From Pontiellaceae bacterium B12227 (GTDB taxonomy: Bacteria > Verrucomicrobiota > Kiritimatiellia > Kiritimatiellales > Pontiellaceae): DNA of 64,000 bases. The notes beneath the pieces were generated by a model that did not search any database, was not told the DNA's origin, and was given only the letters and a program-made list of their open reading frames with translations. The stretch is taken from NCBI GenBank assembly GCA_029432775.1, contig JAROAZ010000017.1, positions 1 to 64,000 on the forward strand, written 5' to 3'. Numbering within the stretch: the first letter of the stretch is position 1; every line of letters starts with the position of its first letter. The position numbers and the translations under genes were made by a program. Positions 51,371-60,846 of this stretch are shown here, piece by piece.

Positions 51371-53575
51371 TTATTCGGCGTGGACGCGGAAGAAGGTTGC
51401 GCCGTTGGTCGCCTGCATTTCCCATTCGACGGCCTCGCCGGCATCGTTCCAGACATTGGAAGCCAGGTTGGTGGTCTGTTTCATCTGCAGGCTCAGGTGC
51501 AGCGTGCCGCCTTCGGCCTGAACCATCAGCGCGCCCATGTTGAGGTCCTGAATCGAGTCGGCGGTATAGAGTCCGTATGCGGCGGGATCGGCGATCACAC
51601 TGGCGGCGCCTGCGTAAAGGGCTGCTCCCTCGTTGTAGGTGGGCGAGAAACCCATTGCCACTTCGTCGCCGTCTTGGCGCCCGTCGCCATCGGTGTCGTC
51701 GTTGTCGAGGTCGGAGCCCAGCGCGACTTCTTCAGCGTCGGTGAGGCCATCGTCATCATAGTCGGCGGCTCCCGCAAATTCATAGGCGCCCATATCCACA
51801 TAAGCCCCCGGGTTTGCATCGCCGTCGAGCGGGCGGGGCAGGCCGTGGAAATCAGTCAGGATGGGGGGGGACTGCATGACGCCGGCATCGATGCAGGGCG
51901 AGTCGGGGCGGAGATGGAGCAGCGCGTCGGCGAAAAGCGGTGCGTTGGTCGTGCCGCCGGAGGTCAGATCGGGGCTGCAGCATGCGATGGTCGTGGGGGA
52001 GCTGTACAAGTCGTCTCCATGGCTTTGGGCGATGTTTCCGACAATGATGGTGTTGAAAAGCGAGCCAGCGTAGCAACCCCCGCCGTTGGAGCTCGCAAGA
52101 TTCCCTTTTACGGTACAGTGATATAGGGTGCAATCGTAGCTTCCACCGCCGAGCGTTGCAGAGTTTCCGGTGATGATACAGTTTTGCAGGGTGTTGGTTG
52201 ATGCATACTCGGCGCATCCGCCGCCGTTGTTCGCAGCGTTTCCTGACACGATGCATTGGCGGAGCGCACTGTTATAGCTTCCTCCGCCAGATTCCGCCGT
52301 GTTGTCCATGAGTGTACAGCCGGTCAGTGTGCCTTCGCGTGATCCCCCTCCTGTAGATGAGGCCGTATTATCCGACAGCATGCTGTTGTGAAGGGTTCCT
52401 GCATAGGTTCCGCCGCCATCGACGGCGGTGTTGGATTCGATGATGCAATTGGTCAGTGCGCTTGAATGACAACCGCCGCCATAGATGGAGGCGGTATTTC
52501 CTGAAATTAAACAATCCACTAACGTGGATGTGTGGCATCCTCCGCCATAAGCGGCGGTGTTGTTTTTGAGTTCGCACAGGGTCAAGGTGCTTTTGTAGAC
52601 TCCTGCGCCCTTTGATGCAGTATTTAGGGTGAGGTAGCAGTTGGTTAGAATGGCCCAATAGCTTCCGCCTCCATAGTTGGTTGCGGCATTGGCCGTAAGG
52701 GAGCAATCTGTTAAAGTTCCATAGTAGGTTCCTCCGCCAGACGCCGTGGCAACATTGGCGGTGTAGGTGCAGTTAGAAAGCGTTCCAAATGCACTGCCCG
52801 CTCCAAAGCTTGCGGAATTATTAGAAAAGGAGCAACCCGTTAAATCTCCTTCGTAGCTTCCTCCTCCAAAGTTGGTTGCAAAATTGTCCACAAAGGTGCA
52901 ATTCGTTAAAATTCCGTGTGAGCTTCCGCCTGCGCTTAATGCAACATTGCTGGTGAAGGTGCAATTTGTAAAGCTACCTAAGAAGCTTCCTCCGCCATAA
53001 CTTGCTGCCCTGTTTCCTGAAAATGTACAATCCGTGAAAATGCCTTTATATGCCCCGCCACCAAAATTGATCGCTATTGAATCTTTGATGTCGCAGTTTT
53101 TAATTTTGGGTAAATTTGAGCCCGCACAAATTGCACCGCCGGATTGGTCATATATGGCATCGCCCGTTGCGTCGTTGGCGTATCCCTTTTGCAGGGTAAA
53201 TCCGTCCAACTCTCCCTTCGTCATATACACGCAGCGCACCAGCACATCATTCCGGCCTAATGAGACATTGTTTCCGGCAATAATCGTATTTTCCGTAAGG
53301 CCCCAGGATTGAACACGGATATCTTTGGTGATCACCACCCGATTGAACGAGCTGTAGCCGGGCGTTACGGTGTGGCCCAAATTATAGATGCCTTCATACA
53401 CCATCACGGTGTCGCCATCTGATGCCGCATCGACGGCCGTCTGGATCCTGTTTGCTGCGGTGCCCCAGCTGGAGTAGGGGGGCGTGTCGGAACCGGTCGG
53501 CGACACATAAAAGGTCGCGGCCATCGTGCTGGAGGCCAGTAAGAACAAGGATAGGCCGAGGGCGGTTGTTTTCAT
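51371..53575 (-). CDS. Pmp-repeat beta-helix secreted protein (734 aa)
   Basis: The signal peptide is M-K-T-T-A-L-G-L-S-L-F-L-L-A-S-S-T-M-A-A. T-F-Y-V-S-P-T-G-S-D then begins a right-handed beta-helix. From about residue 145 to 520 there are some 15-16 short repeats of the form N-C-x-(F/L)-x-x-N-x-A-x-x-x-G-G-G-(S/C), the F-x-x-N plus G-G-(A/G) pattern of Chlamydia polymorphic membrane proteins. After P-C-I-D-A-G and D-M-G-A-Y-E-F come Asp-rich Ca-binding-like repeats (D-D-D-G-L-T-D-A-E-E-V-A-L-G-S-D...D-G-D-G-R-Q-D-G-D-E) and a C-terminal domain. No autotransporter barrel is seen. The role (adhesin, lyase or shell protein) is unknown. It lies 21 bp downstream of the 1951-aa homologue, so the two are probably one operon. 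Confidence 0.88.
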   Translation of the reverse strand: MKTTALGLSLFLLASSTMAATFYVSPTGSDTPPYSSWGTAANRIQTAVDAASDGDTVMVYEGIYNLGHTVTPGYSSFNRVVITKDIRVQSWGLTENTIIAGNNVSLGRNDVLVRCVYMTKGELDGFTLQKGYANDATGDAIYDQSGGAICAGSNLPKIKNCDIKDSIAINFGGGAYKGIFTDCTFSGNRAASYGGGSFLGSFTNCTFTSNVALSAGGSSHGILTNCTFVDNFATNFGGGSYEGDLTGCSFSNNSASFGAGSAFGTLSNCTYTANVATASGGGTYYGTLTDCSLTANAATNYGGGSYWAILTNCYLTLNTASKGAGVYKSTLTLCELKNNTAAYGGGCHTSTLVDCLISGNTASIYGGGCHSSALTNCIIESNTAVDGGGTYAGTLHNSMLSDNTASSTGGGSREGTLTGCTLMDNTAESGGGSYNSALRQCIVSGNAANNGGGCAEYASTNTLQNCIITGNSATLGGGSYDCTLYHCTVKGNLASSNGGGCYAGSLFNTIIVGNIAQSHGDDLYSSPTTIACCSPDLTSGGTTNAPLFADALLHLRPDSPCIDAGVMQSPPILTDFHGLPRPLDGDANPGAYVDMGAYEFAGAADYDDDGLTDAEEVALGSDLDNDDTDGDGRQDGDEVAMGFSPTYNEGAALYAGAASVIADPAAYGLYTADSIQDLNMGALMVQAEGGTLHLSLQMKQTTNLASNVWNDAGEAVEWEMQATNGATFFRVHAE
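51447..51461. repeat. 15-bp palindrome site in the Pmp-like gene 3' end
   Basis: TTCCAGACATTGGAA, in the stretch coding the non-repetitive C-terminal domain (minus strand S-N-V-W-N-D). Confidence 0.8.
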
Positions 53576-53596
53576 GGTTGTTTCTCCTTATTGGGG

Positions 53597-56500
53597 CTAG
53601 TCGAGTCGGACGTTAATTTTATAGTAGGAGTTCGGGAGGTCGTTTCCGAAGCCGATCACATCGTGGGGATAAGGCAGGGTGTAGCCTTTGTCCTGAAAAC
53701 CATCCACGAGGTTGGTGCTCCAGCTGACGCCATACGTGCGGCCTGCGACGGAGGGCGACCACTCCAGGGTGATCCGGGTAACGCCGGGCGTTTCGGTATC
53801 GATTCTCGTCGTCTGTGTAACTTTGAGGTACGAGAGCGGATCGAGCGGGTCGGTTCCGGCGATGAATTCCTGAATGTTGCTGTGCGGGTCGGTATCTGGA
53901 TTTTCTGCGGCGACGGCGTTGGTGACGCCGCCGAAGTTTTCGAGTTCCCAGCTGTCATCCATTCCATCGCTGTCGGAATCGCCGTTGAGCCACATTTCGA
54001 AGGCACCCATATCGACGTTGCCGTATCGAATGCGAGGCAGGTTGTTATAATCCCCTTCGGTGGAAACGTAGGTGTCATTGCCTGCGTTGATACAGGGCGA
54101 CGTGTTTGCGAGATAATAGTCGCTTCCCCGGACGAAAATATTCGGCGAGTGGCTGATAAACTGCGGTGCGTTTGTGATGTTGAGATTATAAGCATTGGCG
54201 GTGAGTCCCGGGCTGCAGCAATATTTTGCACTGGCTCCCCGCAAATTGATGTCCGCTGTCCAGCAATAGTTGTAGTAGATGATGGAGTTGTAGACGCTGC
54301 CGGCGTTAACCCCGCCGCCCTGGTCGGCTCCATTTTCCACGACCGTGCAGTTCCGCAGGGTTGCGCTGCTGCTGCCTCCTCCGTATTCCACCGCAAAGTT
54401 GTCGCGAATGATGCTGTTGCGGGCGGTGCCTTTATACATGCCGCCCCCTTGGCTGACGGAGGCCCGGTTGTGGGCGACTTCGCAGCGATCAATGTCGCAA
54501 GATGACAGGCCGCCGCCGGACGGTGCTGTATTGCTGCTGATGGTGGAGTGGGTCAGGATGCTGTTGTATGCCGCACCGCCCTCTGCCGAGGCCGTATTGT
54601 TCGAAAGAGTACAATCGGTCGCGGTGCTGCCATTGAGTCCTCCGCCATAATCGGCCGTGTTGCCAACGATCGTGGAATCGATCAGACTGCTTTCATGAGA
54701 TGCTCCTCCGCGGGTGGCGGCGTTGCCGGTGAGCGTGCAGTATTCCAGCGTGCCGCGATAGGCTCCAGCTCCATTGTAAGCCGCGCAGTTTTCGAAGGTC
54801 GAATAGGTGATTCGGGGCGTGTTGTTTTCGCAGTAGATGCCGCCTCCTTGATTGTCGCCCGAACCTTGGGTTGAGGCCGCGCCGTTTCGAATGACCAGGC
54901 CTTCGAGTACGCATTCGCTATAACCCAGGTTGAAACAGCGGGTGCTGCCGCCGCCGTCAACAATGGTAGGTGTTGAAGCCGCGCGACCCCGCAGCAGGAT
55001 CGGTTTGTCGACTAGAATCGGTTCCGTGACGGTATAGGTTCCTGCACCGATCTGAACGCGACCTTTATAGATGTTTTGCGCGTCCACGCCCGCTTGAATG
55101 GTCTGCTTGGCGCTGGCCCAGCTTGTGCCGTCGTTGTCGTCATTGCCGGACGTTTTTACAAAGATGTCCGAGTCTGCTGTGGAAACCACTTCGACAATCT
55201 GTGTGGTCGAGAAGCCCTGTGGATAGGTGTCGTTGAAGCCGGTCAGGATGACCTCAACGTTTTGACTGATGGATCCCGGCCAGGTGTGGGTAAAGGTTCC
55301 TGCGCTGTTGGTCATCATGGTTCCGTCGCCGAGGTCGATCACGGTTTTCGATACTTGCCCTTCAACGATTACGGAATAGGTGCCTTCGGTATAGACCAGA
55401 ATCGGCGACGGGCCGTACAACGCCATTTCGATGGGGCCGGTGAGCGTTGCGCCCACTTCATCGCAACCCATGGCGGGCGGCGTATTCCATGCTTCGCCAT
55501 CGCGGTCGGTGCCGGAGGCATAGGCGGGATCGCCCGCGCCGATGCAGGGCGATGCGGCGGCAATGTGCGAGGAGGAGATCAGCATCGGATTGTTGGTGAT
55601 GCAGCCGTTCTCGCCATGCGTCGCGTCGGGCGAGCAGGTGTGGTGGGGGGACGAACTGAGCATGTCGCTTCCGTCGCCCGCGGCGGTGTTGAACCAGACA
55701 ATACAGTTGTTGGCGTTGCCGGAATACATGCCGCCGCCGTCCGTGCCGGCCTCGTTGGCCGTGATGGTGCAGTGGTTCGCGGTGGTGTAGTACAATCCGC
55801 CGCCAGCCGTGATCGCTTTGTTTCCGCTGAAGACACAGCTGTTTGCGATGCCCTGATGCATGCCGCCCGCATGATTCATCGACTGGTTGCCGAGGAAGAC
55901 ACAGCGGTTCGCGGTTCCCTGGTACATGCCGCCCGCGCTGTTGAGCCCTGTGTTTCCTATGAACCGGCAATCGTTCGCGACGGCTTGGTACATGCCTCCG
56001 CCCTGGCTGGCGGTGTTATTTTCAAACGTGCAGCTGTTGGCCGTTCCGGAGTACATGCCGCCGCCATAGCCGCCCGAGGTGTTGTCCCGGAATTCGCAGG
56101 CTGTCGCAATGCCGCCATACATGCCGCCGCCCTCATCGCGGCAGCTGTTTTCGATAAATGTGCAGCCTTGTGCATGGCCGAGATAGAGTCCGCCGCCTTC
56201 ACCGCTCAGACACCAGTTATTGGTAAAGACGCAGTTGATGGCCGTCCCGTAGGCCATGGCGCCGCCTCGGGTTGCTGCATTGCTTTCAAATATGCAGTTT
56301 TCGATTTGCGGGGAGAGGGAATAGCCGCAGAGCACGCCGCCGCCGGAATACCCCTTGGTGCTTTCTTGATTATTGCCATTGCGGAAGGTGATTCCGTAAA
56401 CCGTGGTGTGGTTGTCGGCAATGTCCAGGCAGCCGACTCCGGTGTATTGGTTGGATGAGCCTCCATCAATAATTGTGTATTCAGCCCCGTTGAGGCCGAT

Positions 56501-59452
56501 CAGCTGGATCTCGTTTTCAATCAGAAGGGTTTCGGTCAGCTCGTAGACGCCGTTGGAGATGATCACCTTTCCGCCAATGAACTCCTGCGCATCGATGGCG
56601 GCTTGGATGGTTTGCTTGGAGGCGGCCCAGCTTCGTCCATCCGCTGAATCATTCCCGTTGGTGGACACGTAGAGGGTGTTAAAGTCGGTCGCGCGAACTG
56701 TAATGGAGTTGGTGACCGCGTTCAGAATTTGGCGGTGCTCGTCGTAGGCCGAAACAACCATGTTGTAGGTGCCGGGCGTTGTCCATGTATGGGAGATGGG
56801 GCGAATGGCCGTGTTGATGGCGGTCTGCCCATTGCCGAATTCAACATAGTCGCTGAAGAACGCCCCTTGAATATCAACGGTAAAAAAGGCCTGGAAGCCT
56901 GCGGGGATATCGGACGGGCCGTCGACGGTGATCGAAACCTCGGAGGCGACATAGGGAAGCATCGGTTCGTCGCAGCCCATGGCCGGATTGGTGCGCCAGT
57001 GTTCCCCGTCGATGTCGAGGGTGTCGCGCGGAATGGTTCCCGACCCGGCACACGGTGAACTCAATTCAATGTGAGAAGCAGAAACGAGTTGCGGATTATT
57101 CGTGATGTTGCCGTCCACACCGTGTTCAAGGTCGGGCGAGCAGGAGTCGGTAGCGGTGCTTCCGTATATATTATCGTTGCCATTGAGGGCGGTGTTGAAC
57201 CAGACGATGCAGTGATCCAACGTTCCGCCATAGCTTCCGCCGCCGGTGCCTACCGCATGGTTGTCGGTGTAGGTGCAGTGCGTAGCGTTTACATTGTACG
57301 TTCCGCCGCCTTGTTTGAATGTTTTATTGCCTCGGAAAACGCAATTTTCGGCGGTTCCTGACCACATGCCGCCGCCTGGGGAGGTATCGCCGCGGTAGTT
57401 GGGAATGCCTTCGTTGAACAGAAACTGGCAGTCGAATACGTGGGAATCTCGTGCTCCACCCCCGTAGGTTCCCTTGTTTTCTTTGAAGATGCAGCGGGCG
57501 GCGTAACCGTCCTGAATGCCGCCCGCGCCGTTGGCGCTGGTGTTATGCTCAAAGAGGCTGTCCACCGCATAGCCTGCCTGCATTCCCGCCGGGCCGTTGC
57601 TGCCTGTGTTCAGCCTAAAGGTGCAGTTGGTGGCGGTTCCGCGCCACATGGCGCCACCGCCATTGACGGAGTTGTTGGCGGTCAGGGTGCAGCTATCGAC
57701 GACGGGGTTGAGCCCCGAACAATAAACAGCGCCGCCGCCCGTGGCGAGCGGGCTATAGCCTCGGCCATCGCGGAGGGTCAGGCCTTTCAGTGTGCAGTGG
57801 CTGTTGTACAGCATGAAACAGCGGGTGTGGTTGCCGTCGGCGGTCACGGTGGTGTTTTCCGTGCCGTTGAGTCCTTCGATGCGAATCTCTTTTTCAACGC
57901 AAATTTCGGAGGTGATGGCATAGGTTCCGTTGGAGACCAAAACCAGTCCGCCCGCCACGTCCTGCGCATCGACCGCTTCTTGAATGGTGTGCATGGCGGT
58001 TTCCCAGCTTTCGCCATCAAAGGGAGATTGGCCGTCTTCCGAAACATAAACAGTGGTCATGTTGTCGGTGTGGGAATAGACCACATTGGAAACGGAGACG
58101 CCGCCGGGATAGTCATCGTTGTATCCCGTGAGCACCACTTGAAAGTTTCCGTGCCCAAAGGTGTGCGAGATTTCAGTGCTGGTCGGATTGGTGACGGCCG
58201 TGCCGTCGCCAAAGTCGAGAACGGTCTGGGTGACCGGGCCTTCGACATAGGCCTCGAAATGAATCTCTTGATTTGCTGCTGCGAGTTCCGGGGTCGAAAG
58301 CGTCAGCGTCATCTCGCCGCCAACGGTGGTTTTAATTTCATCGCATCCGATGGACGGTGTGGCATTCCATGCTTCGCCGTCGATGTCGGTGAGGTGGGTC
58401 AGATAGCTCGCGCTTCCTGCCCCGATGCATGGGGAGGTGGCGGCAATATGCGAAAATGAAACCAGCTGCGGATTATTGGTGATGTTGTGATTTCCGTCAT
58501 CGGTTTGGGCTTCGGGAAAACAGGAATAGCGGGCTTTAGTCTGACTTTCAATATTGTTTTCCTGATGCACCGCCCGGTTGTTCCAAAGGATGGAATTGTT
58601 GGCGGTGCCGCCATACATGCCGCCGCCCTGCGATGCCATATTGTCGAAAAAGGTGCAGTTGTTGGCGGTGCCTTTATACATGCCGCCGCCTTGGGCTCCC
58701 CCTTGGTTGGCCGTCACGACGCATTGGTTCAGCGTCGATTGGTAGGCGCCCCCGCCATGGGTGGTTGCGATATTGTTGATGAAGGTGCAGGCTCTGGCCG
58801 TCCCGCCTTTTAGGCCAGCTCCATAGGTGGCCGTGTTGTTTCTGAAAGTACAGCGATAGGCGGATCCATCCTGCATGCCTCCCCCGTATGTCGCCGAGTT
58901 GTCAACGAACAGGCAATATTCCGCTTCGGTGGATCGGGCGCCACCGCCATAGGTGCCTGCGTTGTTCGTGAAGATGCAGCCGTTGGCCGATCCTTTATAC
59001 ATGCCATTGCCTTGGTTGCCGGAAATGATGCAGTTCCATACGAACGGGGTGTTGTCATCGCAATAGATCCCGGTGCTGGCACCATCTTTAATCGTCAGGC
59101 CAACGACCTGGCAGGCGTTGGTGCCTAAATCCAATACATTGTTCAGGTTTTCCCCGTTGATGATGCTGTGATCGGCATATTCCAAGGAGAGGAATGCGCC
59201 GCGCAGAACGATGTTGTTAGTCACCTCCAACGTTTCTGAAGGGGTATAGATTCCACGATAGATGATGACCTCATCGCCATCCTCCGTCACATCAATGGCC
59301 TGCTGAATGGTGCGCGCCGCCGTCGTGGCATTGGTGTAAGGCGCGGTCGGTCTTTGACAGGTCTGATCCACATAAACCGTCTTGGCTTGAGCGAAACCTG
59401 CAGTACAACAGATGAGTGCGATGATCCAATGCTTGGTGTTTAAAATATTCAT
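53597..59452 (-). CDS. Giant Pmp-repeat/PKD surface protein (1951 aa)
   Basis: The signal peptide is M-N-I-L-N-T-K-H-W-I-I-A-L-I-C-C-T-A-G-F-A-Q-A. Four tandem modules of about 460-500 residues start near residues 23, 466, 925 and 1427. Each opens (V/L)-Y-V-(S/D) or I-F-V-K, then G-x-S-W-x-x-A-x-x-T-I-Q-x-A-(V/I)-D-A-Q (weaker in the first), runs through 7-10 Pmp-type repeats (C-x-F-x-x-N-x-A-x-x-x-G-G-G-M), and the first three end in D-x-D-G-E-x-W-x-x-x-P-x-(I/M)-G-C-D-E plus a PKD-like domain (D-F-G-D-G-T, H-T-(F/W)). The last ends in a D-S-D-S-D-G-M-D-D-S-W tail with S-N-I-Q-E-F-I-A-G-T-D-P. The signal peptide and repeats indicate an extracellular fibre or adhesin; no membrane anchor or barrel is seen. 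The repeats make it prone to recombination. Confidence 0.88.
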   Translation of the reverse strand: MNILNTKHWIIALICCTAGFAQAKTVYVDQTCQRPTAPYTNATTAARTIQQAIDVTEDGDEVIIYRGIYTPSETLEVTNNIVLRGAFLSLEYADHSIINGENLNNVLDLGTNACQVVGLTIKDGASTGIYCDDNTPFVWNCIISGNQGNGMYKGSANGCIFTNNAGTYGGGARSTEAEYCLFVDNSATYGGGMQDGSAYRCTFRNNTATYGAGLKGGTARACTFINNIATTHGGGAYQSTLNQCVVTANQGGAQGGGMYKGTANNCTFFDNMASQGGGMYGGTANNSILWNNRAVHQENNIESQTKARYSCFPEAQTDDGNHNITNNPQLVSFSHIAATSPCIGAGSASYLTHLTDIDGEAWNATPSIGCDEIKTTVGGEMTLTLSTPELAAANQEIHFEAYVEGPVTQTVLDFGDGTAVTNPTSTEISHTFGHGNFQVVLTGYNDDYPGGVSVSNVVYSHTDNMTTVYVSEDGQSPFDGESWETAMHTIQEAVDAQDVAGGLVLVSNGTYAITSEICVEKEIRIEGLNGTENTTVTADGNHTRCFMLYNSHCTLKGLTLRDGRGYSPLATGGGAVYCSGLNPVVDSCTLTANNSVNGGGAMWRGTATNCTFRLNTGSNGPAGMQAGYAVDSLFEHNTSANGAGGIQDGYAARCIFKENKGTYGGGARDSHVFDCQFLFNEGIPNYRGDTSPGGGMWSGTAENCVFRGNKTFKQGGGTYNVNATHCTYTDNHAVGTGGGSYGGTLDHCIVWFNTALNGNDNIYGSTATDSCSPDLEHGVDGNITNNPQLVSASHIELSSPCAGSGTIPRDTLDIDGEHWRTNPAMGCDEPMLPYVASEVSITVDGPSDIPAGFQAFFTVDIQGAFFSDYVEFGNGQTAINTAIRPISHTWTTPGTYNMVVSAYDEHRQILNAVTNSITVRATDFNTLYVSTNGNDSADGRSWAASKQTIQAAIDAQEFIGGKVIISNGVYELTETLLIENEIQLIGLNGAEYTIIDGGSSNQYTGVGCLDIADNHTTVYGITFRNGNNQESTKGYSGGGVLCGYSLSPQIENCIFESNAATRGGAMAYGTAINCVFTNNWCLSGEGGGLYLGHAQGCTFIENSCRDEGGGMYGGIATACEFRDNTSGGYGGGMYSGTANSCTFENNTASQGGGMYQAVANDCRFIGNTGLNSAGGMYQGTANRCVFLGNQSMNHAGGMHQGIANSCVFSGNKAITAGGGLYYTTANHCTITANEAGTDGGGMYSGNANNCIVWFNTAAGDGSDMLSSSPHHTCSPDATHGENGCITNNPMLISSSHIAAASPCIGAGDPAYASGTDRDGEAWNTPPAMGCDEVGATLTGPIEMALYGPSPILVYTEGTYSVIVEGQVSKTVIDLGDGTMMTNSAGTFTHTWPGSISQNVEVILTGFNDTYPQGFSTTQIVEVVSTADSDIFVKTSGNDDNDGTSWASAKQTIQAGVDAQNIYKGRVQIGAGTYTVTEPILVDKPILLRGRAASTPTIVDGGGSTRCFNLGYSECVLEGLVIRNGAASTQGSGDNQGGGIYCENNTPRITYSTFENCAAYNGAGAYRGTLEYCTLTGNAATRGGASHESSLIDSTIVGNTADYGGGLNGSTATDCTLSNNTASAEGGAAYNSILTHSTISSNTAPSGGGLSSCDIDRCEVAHNRASVSQGGGMYKGTARNSIIRDNFAVEYGGGSSSATLRNCTVVENGADQGGGVNAGSVYNSIIYYNYCWTADINLRGASAKYCCSPGLTANAYNLNITNAPQFISHSPNIFVRGSDYYLANTSPCINAGNDTYVSTEGDYNNLPRIRYGNVDMGAFEMWLNGDSDSDGMDDSWELENFGGVTNAVAAENPDTDPHSNIQEFIAGTDPLDPLSYLKVTQTTRIDTETPGVTRITLEWSPSVAGRTYGVSWSTNLVDGFQDKGYTLPYPHDVIGFGNDLPNSYYKINVRLD
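58581..58595. repeat. 15-bp palindrome-like site in the giant Pmp-like gene
   Basis: TTCCAAAGGATGGAA (5-bp arms), where I-L-W-N-N is encoded. Other modules have related codons here without the palindrome, so this one may be chance. Confidence 0.5.
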
Positions 59453-59620
59453 TCAGAATTCCTAAAGTGAAGTTAGATGAGAATTTTATAAACAGAGATT
59501 TATAAAGTTATAAATCAATGCGGTCGTAATGACTAACTAAAATACAGGGTATATTATACGTGTATAAGGGTATCGGTGATTGGGTATATGTATGCTTATT
59601 TATAAAAAGGAGCCGAGAAC

Positions 59621-59635
59621 TTCCAATGTCTGGAA
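59621..59635. repeat. 15-bp palindrome site upstream of the SDR gene
   Basis: TTCCAATGTCTGGAA, ending 9 bp before the SDR start. The right arm plus AAAGGT overlaps the ribosome-binding region. Confidence 0.9.
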
Positions 59636-59644
59636 AAGGTACTT

Positions 59645-60367
59645 ATGATGTCCTACATGAATTTAAAAGGTAAGCGGGCATTGGTTACGGGGGGAGCGGT
59701 GCGGATTGGACGGGCCATTACAGAGGCTCTTCAGGCCGCAGGGGCGGAGGTGGTGGTGCATTACCTCAGCTCGGCCGAAGAGGCGGAGGCGCTTTCTCCC
59801 TTTACCGTTCAAGGTAACCTGTTATCGGCTGATGATTGCGCTCGGATGGTCGAAAAGGCCGGCCCGCTCGATATTCTGGTTAACAACGCCTCTCTTTTCA
59901 CCAAAGACCGTTTAGCGGACGGGTTTCCCGAGCGGGTGCTGCGTGAGTTTCAGGTGAACCTGTTTGCCCCGATGGAATTGACCCGCCTTTTTGCGGTGCA
60001 GGCTGAAGAGGGCGCGGTGATTAATCTGTTGGACCGTCGGATTCGGGCTAATGATACGAAAGCGCTGCCTTATTCAATTACAAAAAAGGGGCTGGAGGAG
60101 CTGACCAAGCTATCGGCCTTGGAGCTTGCGCCGAACATTCGCGTAAATGCGGTTGCGCCTGGTCCGATTCTTCCTCCGCCGGGTGAGAGCGGAGAAGATT
60201 TTGCGGTGCGGGCCGGTAATGTGCCGTTGGAACTGTTTCCAACCCCTGGAAATATAGCTGAAGCCGCGCTGTTTTTATTGAAGGCCGATTACTGTACGGG
60301 GCAGGTTATTTATGTGGATGGCGGGCAACACCTGCTCGGCAACGGAGTTTTTGATCAAGGAGTGTAG
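59645..60367 (+). CDS. SDR-family reductase, pteridine/dihydrofolate reductase-like
   Basis: 240 aa Rossmann oxidoreductase. T-G-G-A-V-R-I-G-R-A-I is the cofactor loop, with the Arg characteristic of the PTR1/FolM group; N-N-A-S and the catalytic Y-S-I-T-K-K (Tyr-x-x-x-Lys) follow, and P-G-P-I-L-P-P is the substrate loop seen in pteridine reductases. It is followed after 77 bp by folB, so a folate or tetrahydromonapterin role is likely (context plus motif). AAAGGT lies before the ATG; ATGs at 59648 and 59657 are alternatives. A palindrome site is inside at 60237. Confidence 0.85.
   Translation: MMSYMNLKGKRALVTGGAVRIGRAITEALQAAGAEVVVHYLSSAEEAEALSPFTVQGNLLSADDCARMVEKAGPLDILVNNASLFTKDRLADGFPERVLREFQVNLFAPMELTRLFAVQAEEGAVINLLDRRIRANDTKALPYSITKKGLEELTKLSALELAPNIRVNAVAPGPILPPPGESGEDFAVRAGNVPLELFPTPGNIAEAALFLLKADYCTGQVIYVDGGQHLLGNGVFDQGV
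60237..60251. repeat. 15-bp palindrome site inside the SDR gene
   Basis: TTCCAACCCCTGGAA, in frame as F-P-T-P-G-N, a surface-loop position before the conserved I-A-E-A-A helix. Confidence 0.85.
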
Positions 60368-60444
60368 CGGCTTCGCCGCAATTTAGGATTTTGGATTGTC
60401 GATCGTTGATTTTCGGGTCCGCGACGGCGTTTAGGAGAAAAGGC

Positions 60445-60792
60445 ATGGACAAAATTTTTATTCGGGATCTGGCGTTACGCTGCATTATCGGTATCTATCC
60501 GGAGGAGCGTCGTGAGAAACAGGACATTGTTATTAATGTTGAGATGCATACAGATCTCCGCGCAGCGGGTCGGACGGACGATCTGAACGATACGGTTGAC
60601 TACAAATCGATCAAGAAAGCCATCCTCCAGCTGGTCGAGGGCAGCGGTTTCCAGTTGATTGAATCGCTGGCGGAACAGATTGCCGACATTGCGCTAAGTA
60701 ACCAAAAGGTTGAGCAGGTGATCGTCACGATCGACAAACCCGGAGCTCTTCGTTTTGCAAAAGCTTCTGCGGTGGAAATAACACGCCCGTAA
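60445..60792 (+). CDS. folB: Dihydroneopterin aldolase
   Basis: 115 aa from the ATG at 60445 with TAGGAGAAAA upstream. It cleaves dihydroneopterin in folate synthesis. I-R-D-L-A-L-R-C-I-I-G-I-Y-P-E-E-R-R-E-K-Q is the family start, D-T-V-D-Y-K-S-I holds conserved substrate residues, F-Q-L-I-E-S-L-A-E contains the pterin-binding Glu and K-P-G-A-L-R-F-A-K the late catalytic lysine region. The gap to the SDR gene contains GATTTTGGATTGTCGATC-type low-complexity words. Together with the SDR it forms a small folate unit. Confidence 0.93.
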   Translation: MDKIFIRDLALRCIIGIYPEERREKQDIVINVEMHTDLRAAGRTDDLNDTVDYKSIKKAILQLVEGSGFQLIESLAEQIADIALSNQKVEQVIVTIDKPGALRFAKASAVEITRP

Positions 60793-60846
60793 TCACTGGA
60801 CTTTTTGAATCTGAAGAAATTTCCTCACGTGGCTATTAATATATAG

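Noticed and set aside
53591-54505. Plus-strand frames opposite the Pmp-like genes (also 55076-56458 and 57440-58459)
   Set aside because: They are mirror frames of Gly/Asn-rich repeats, with low-complexity A/V/G peptides and no ribosome sites.
51371-59452. The Pmp-like repeats as a CRISPR or DNA tandem-repeat array
   Set aside because: Repeat units vary in length and sequence and are conserved only at protein level in one continuous frame.
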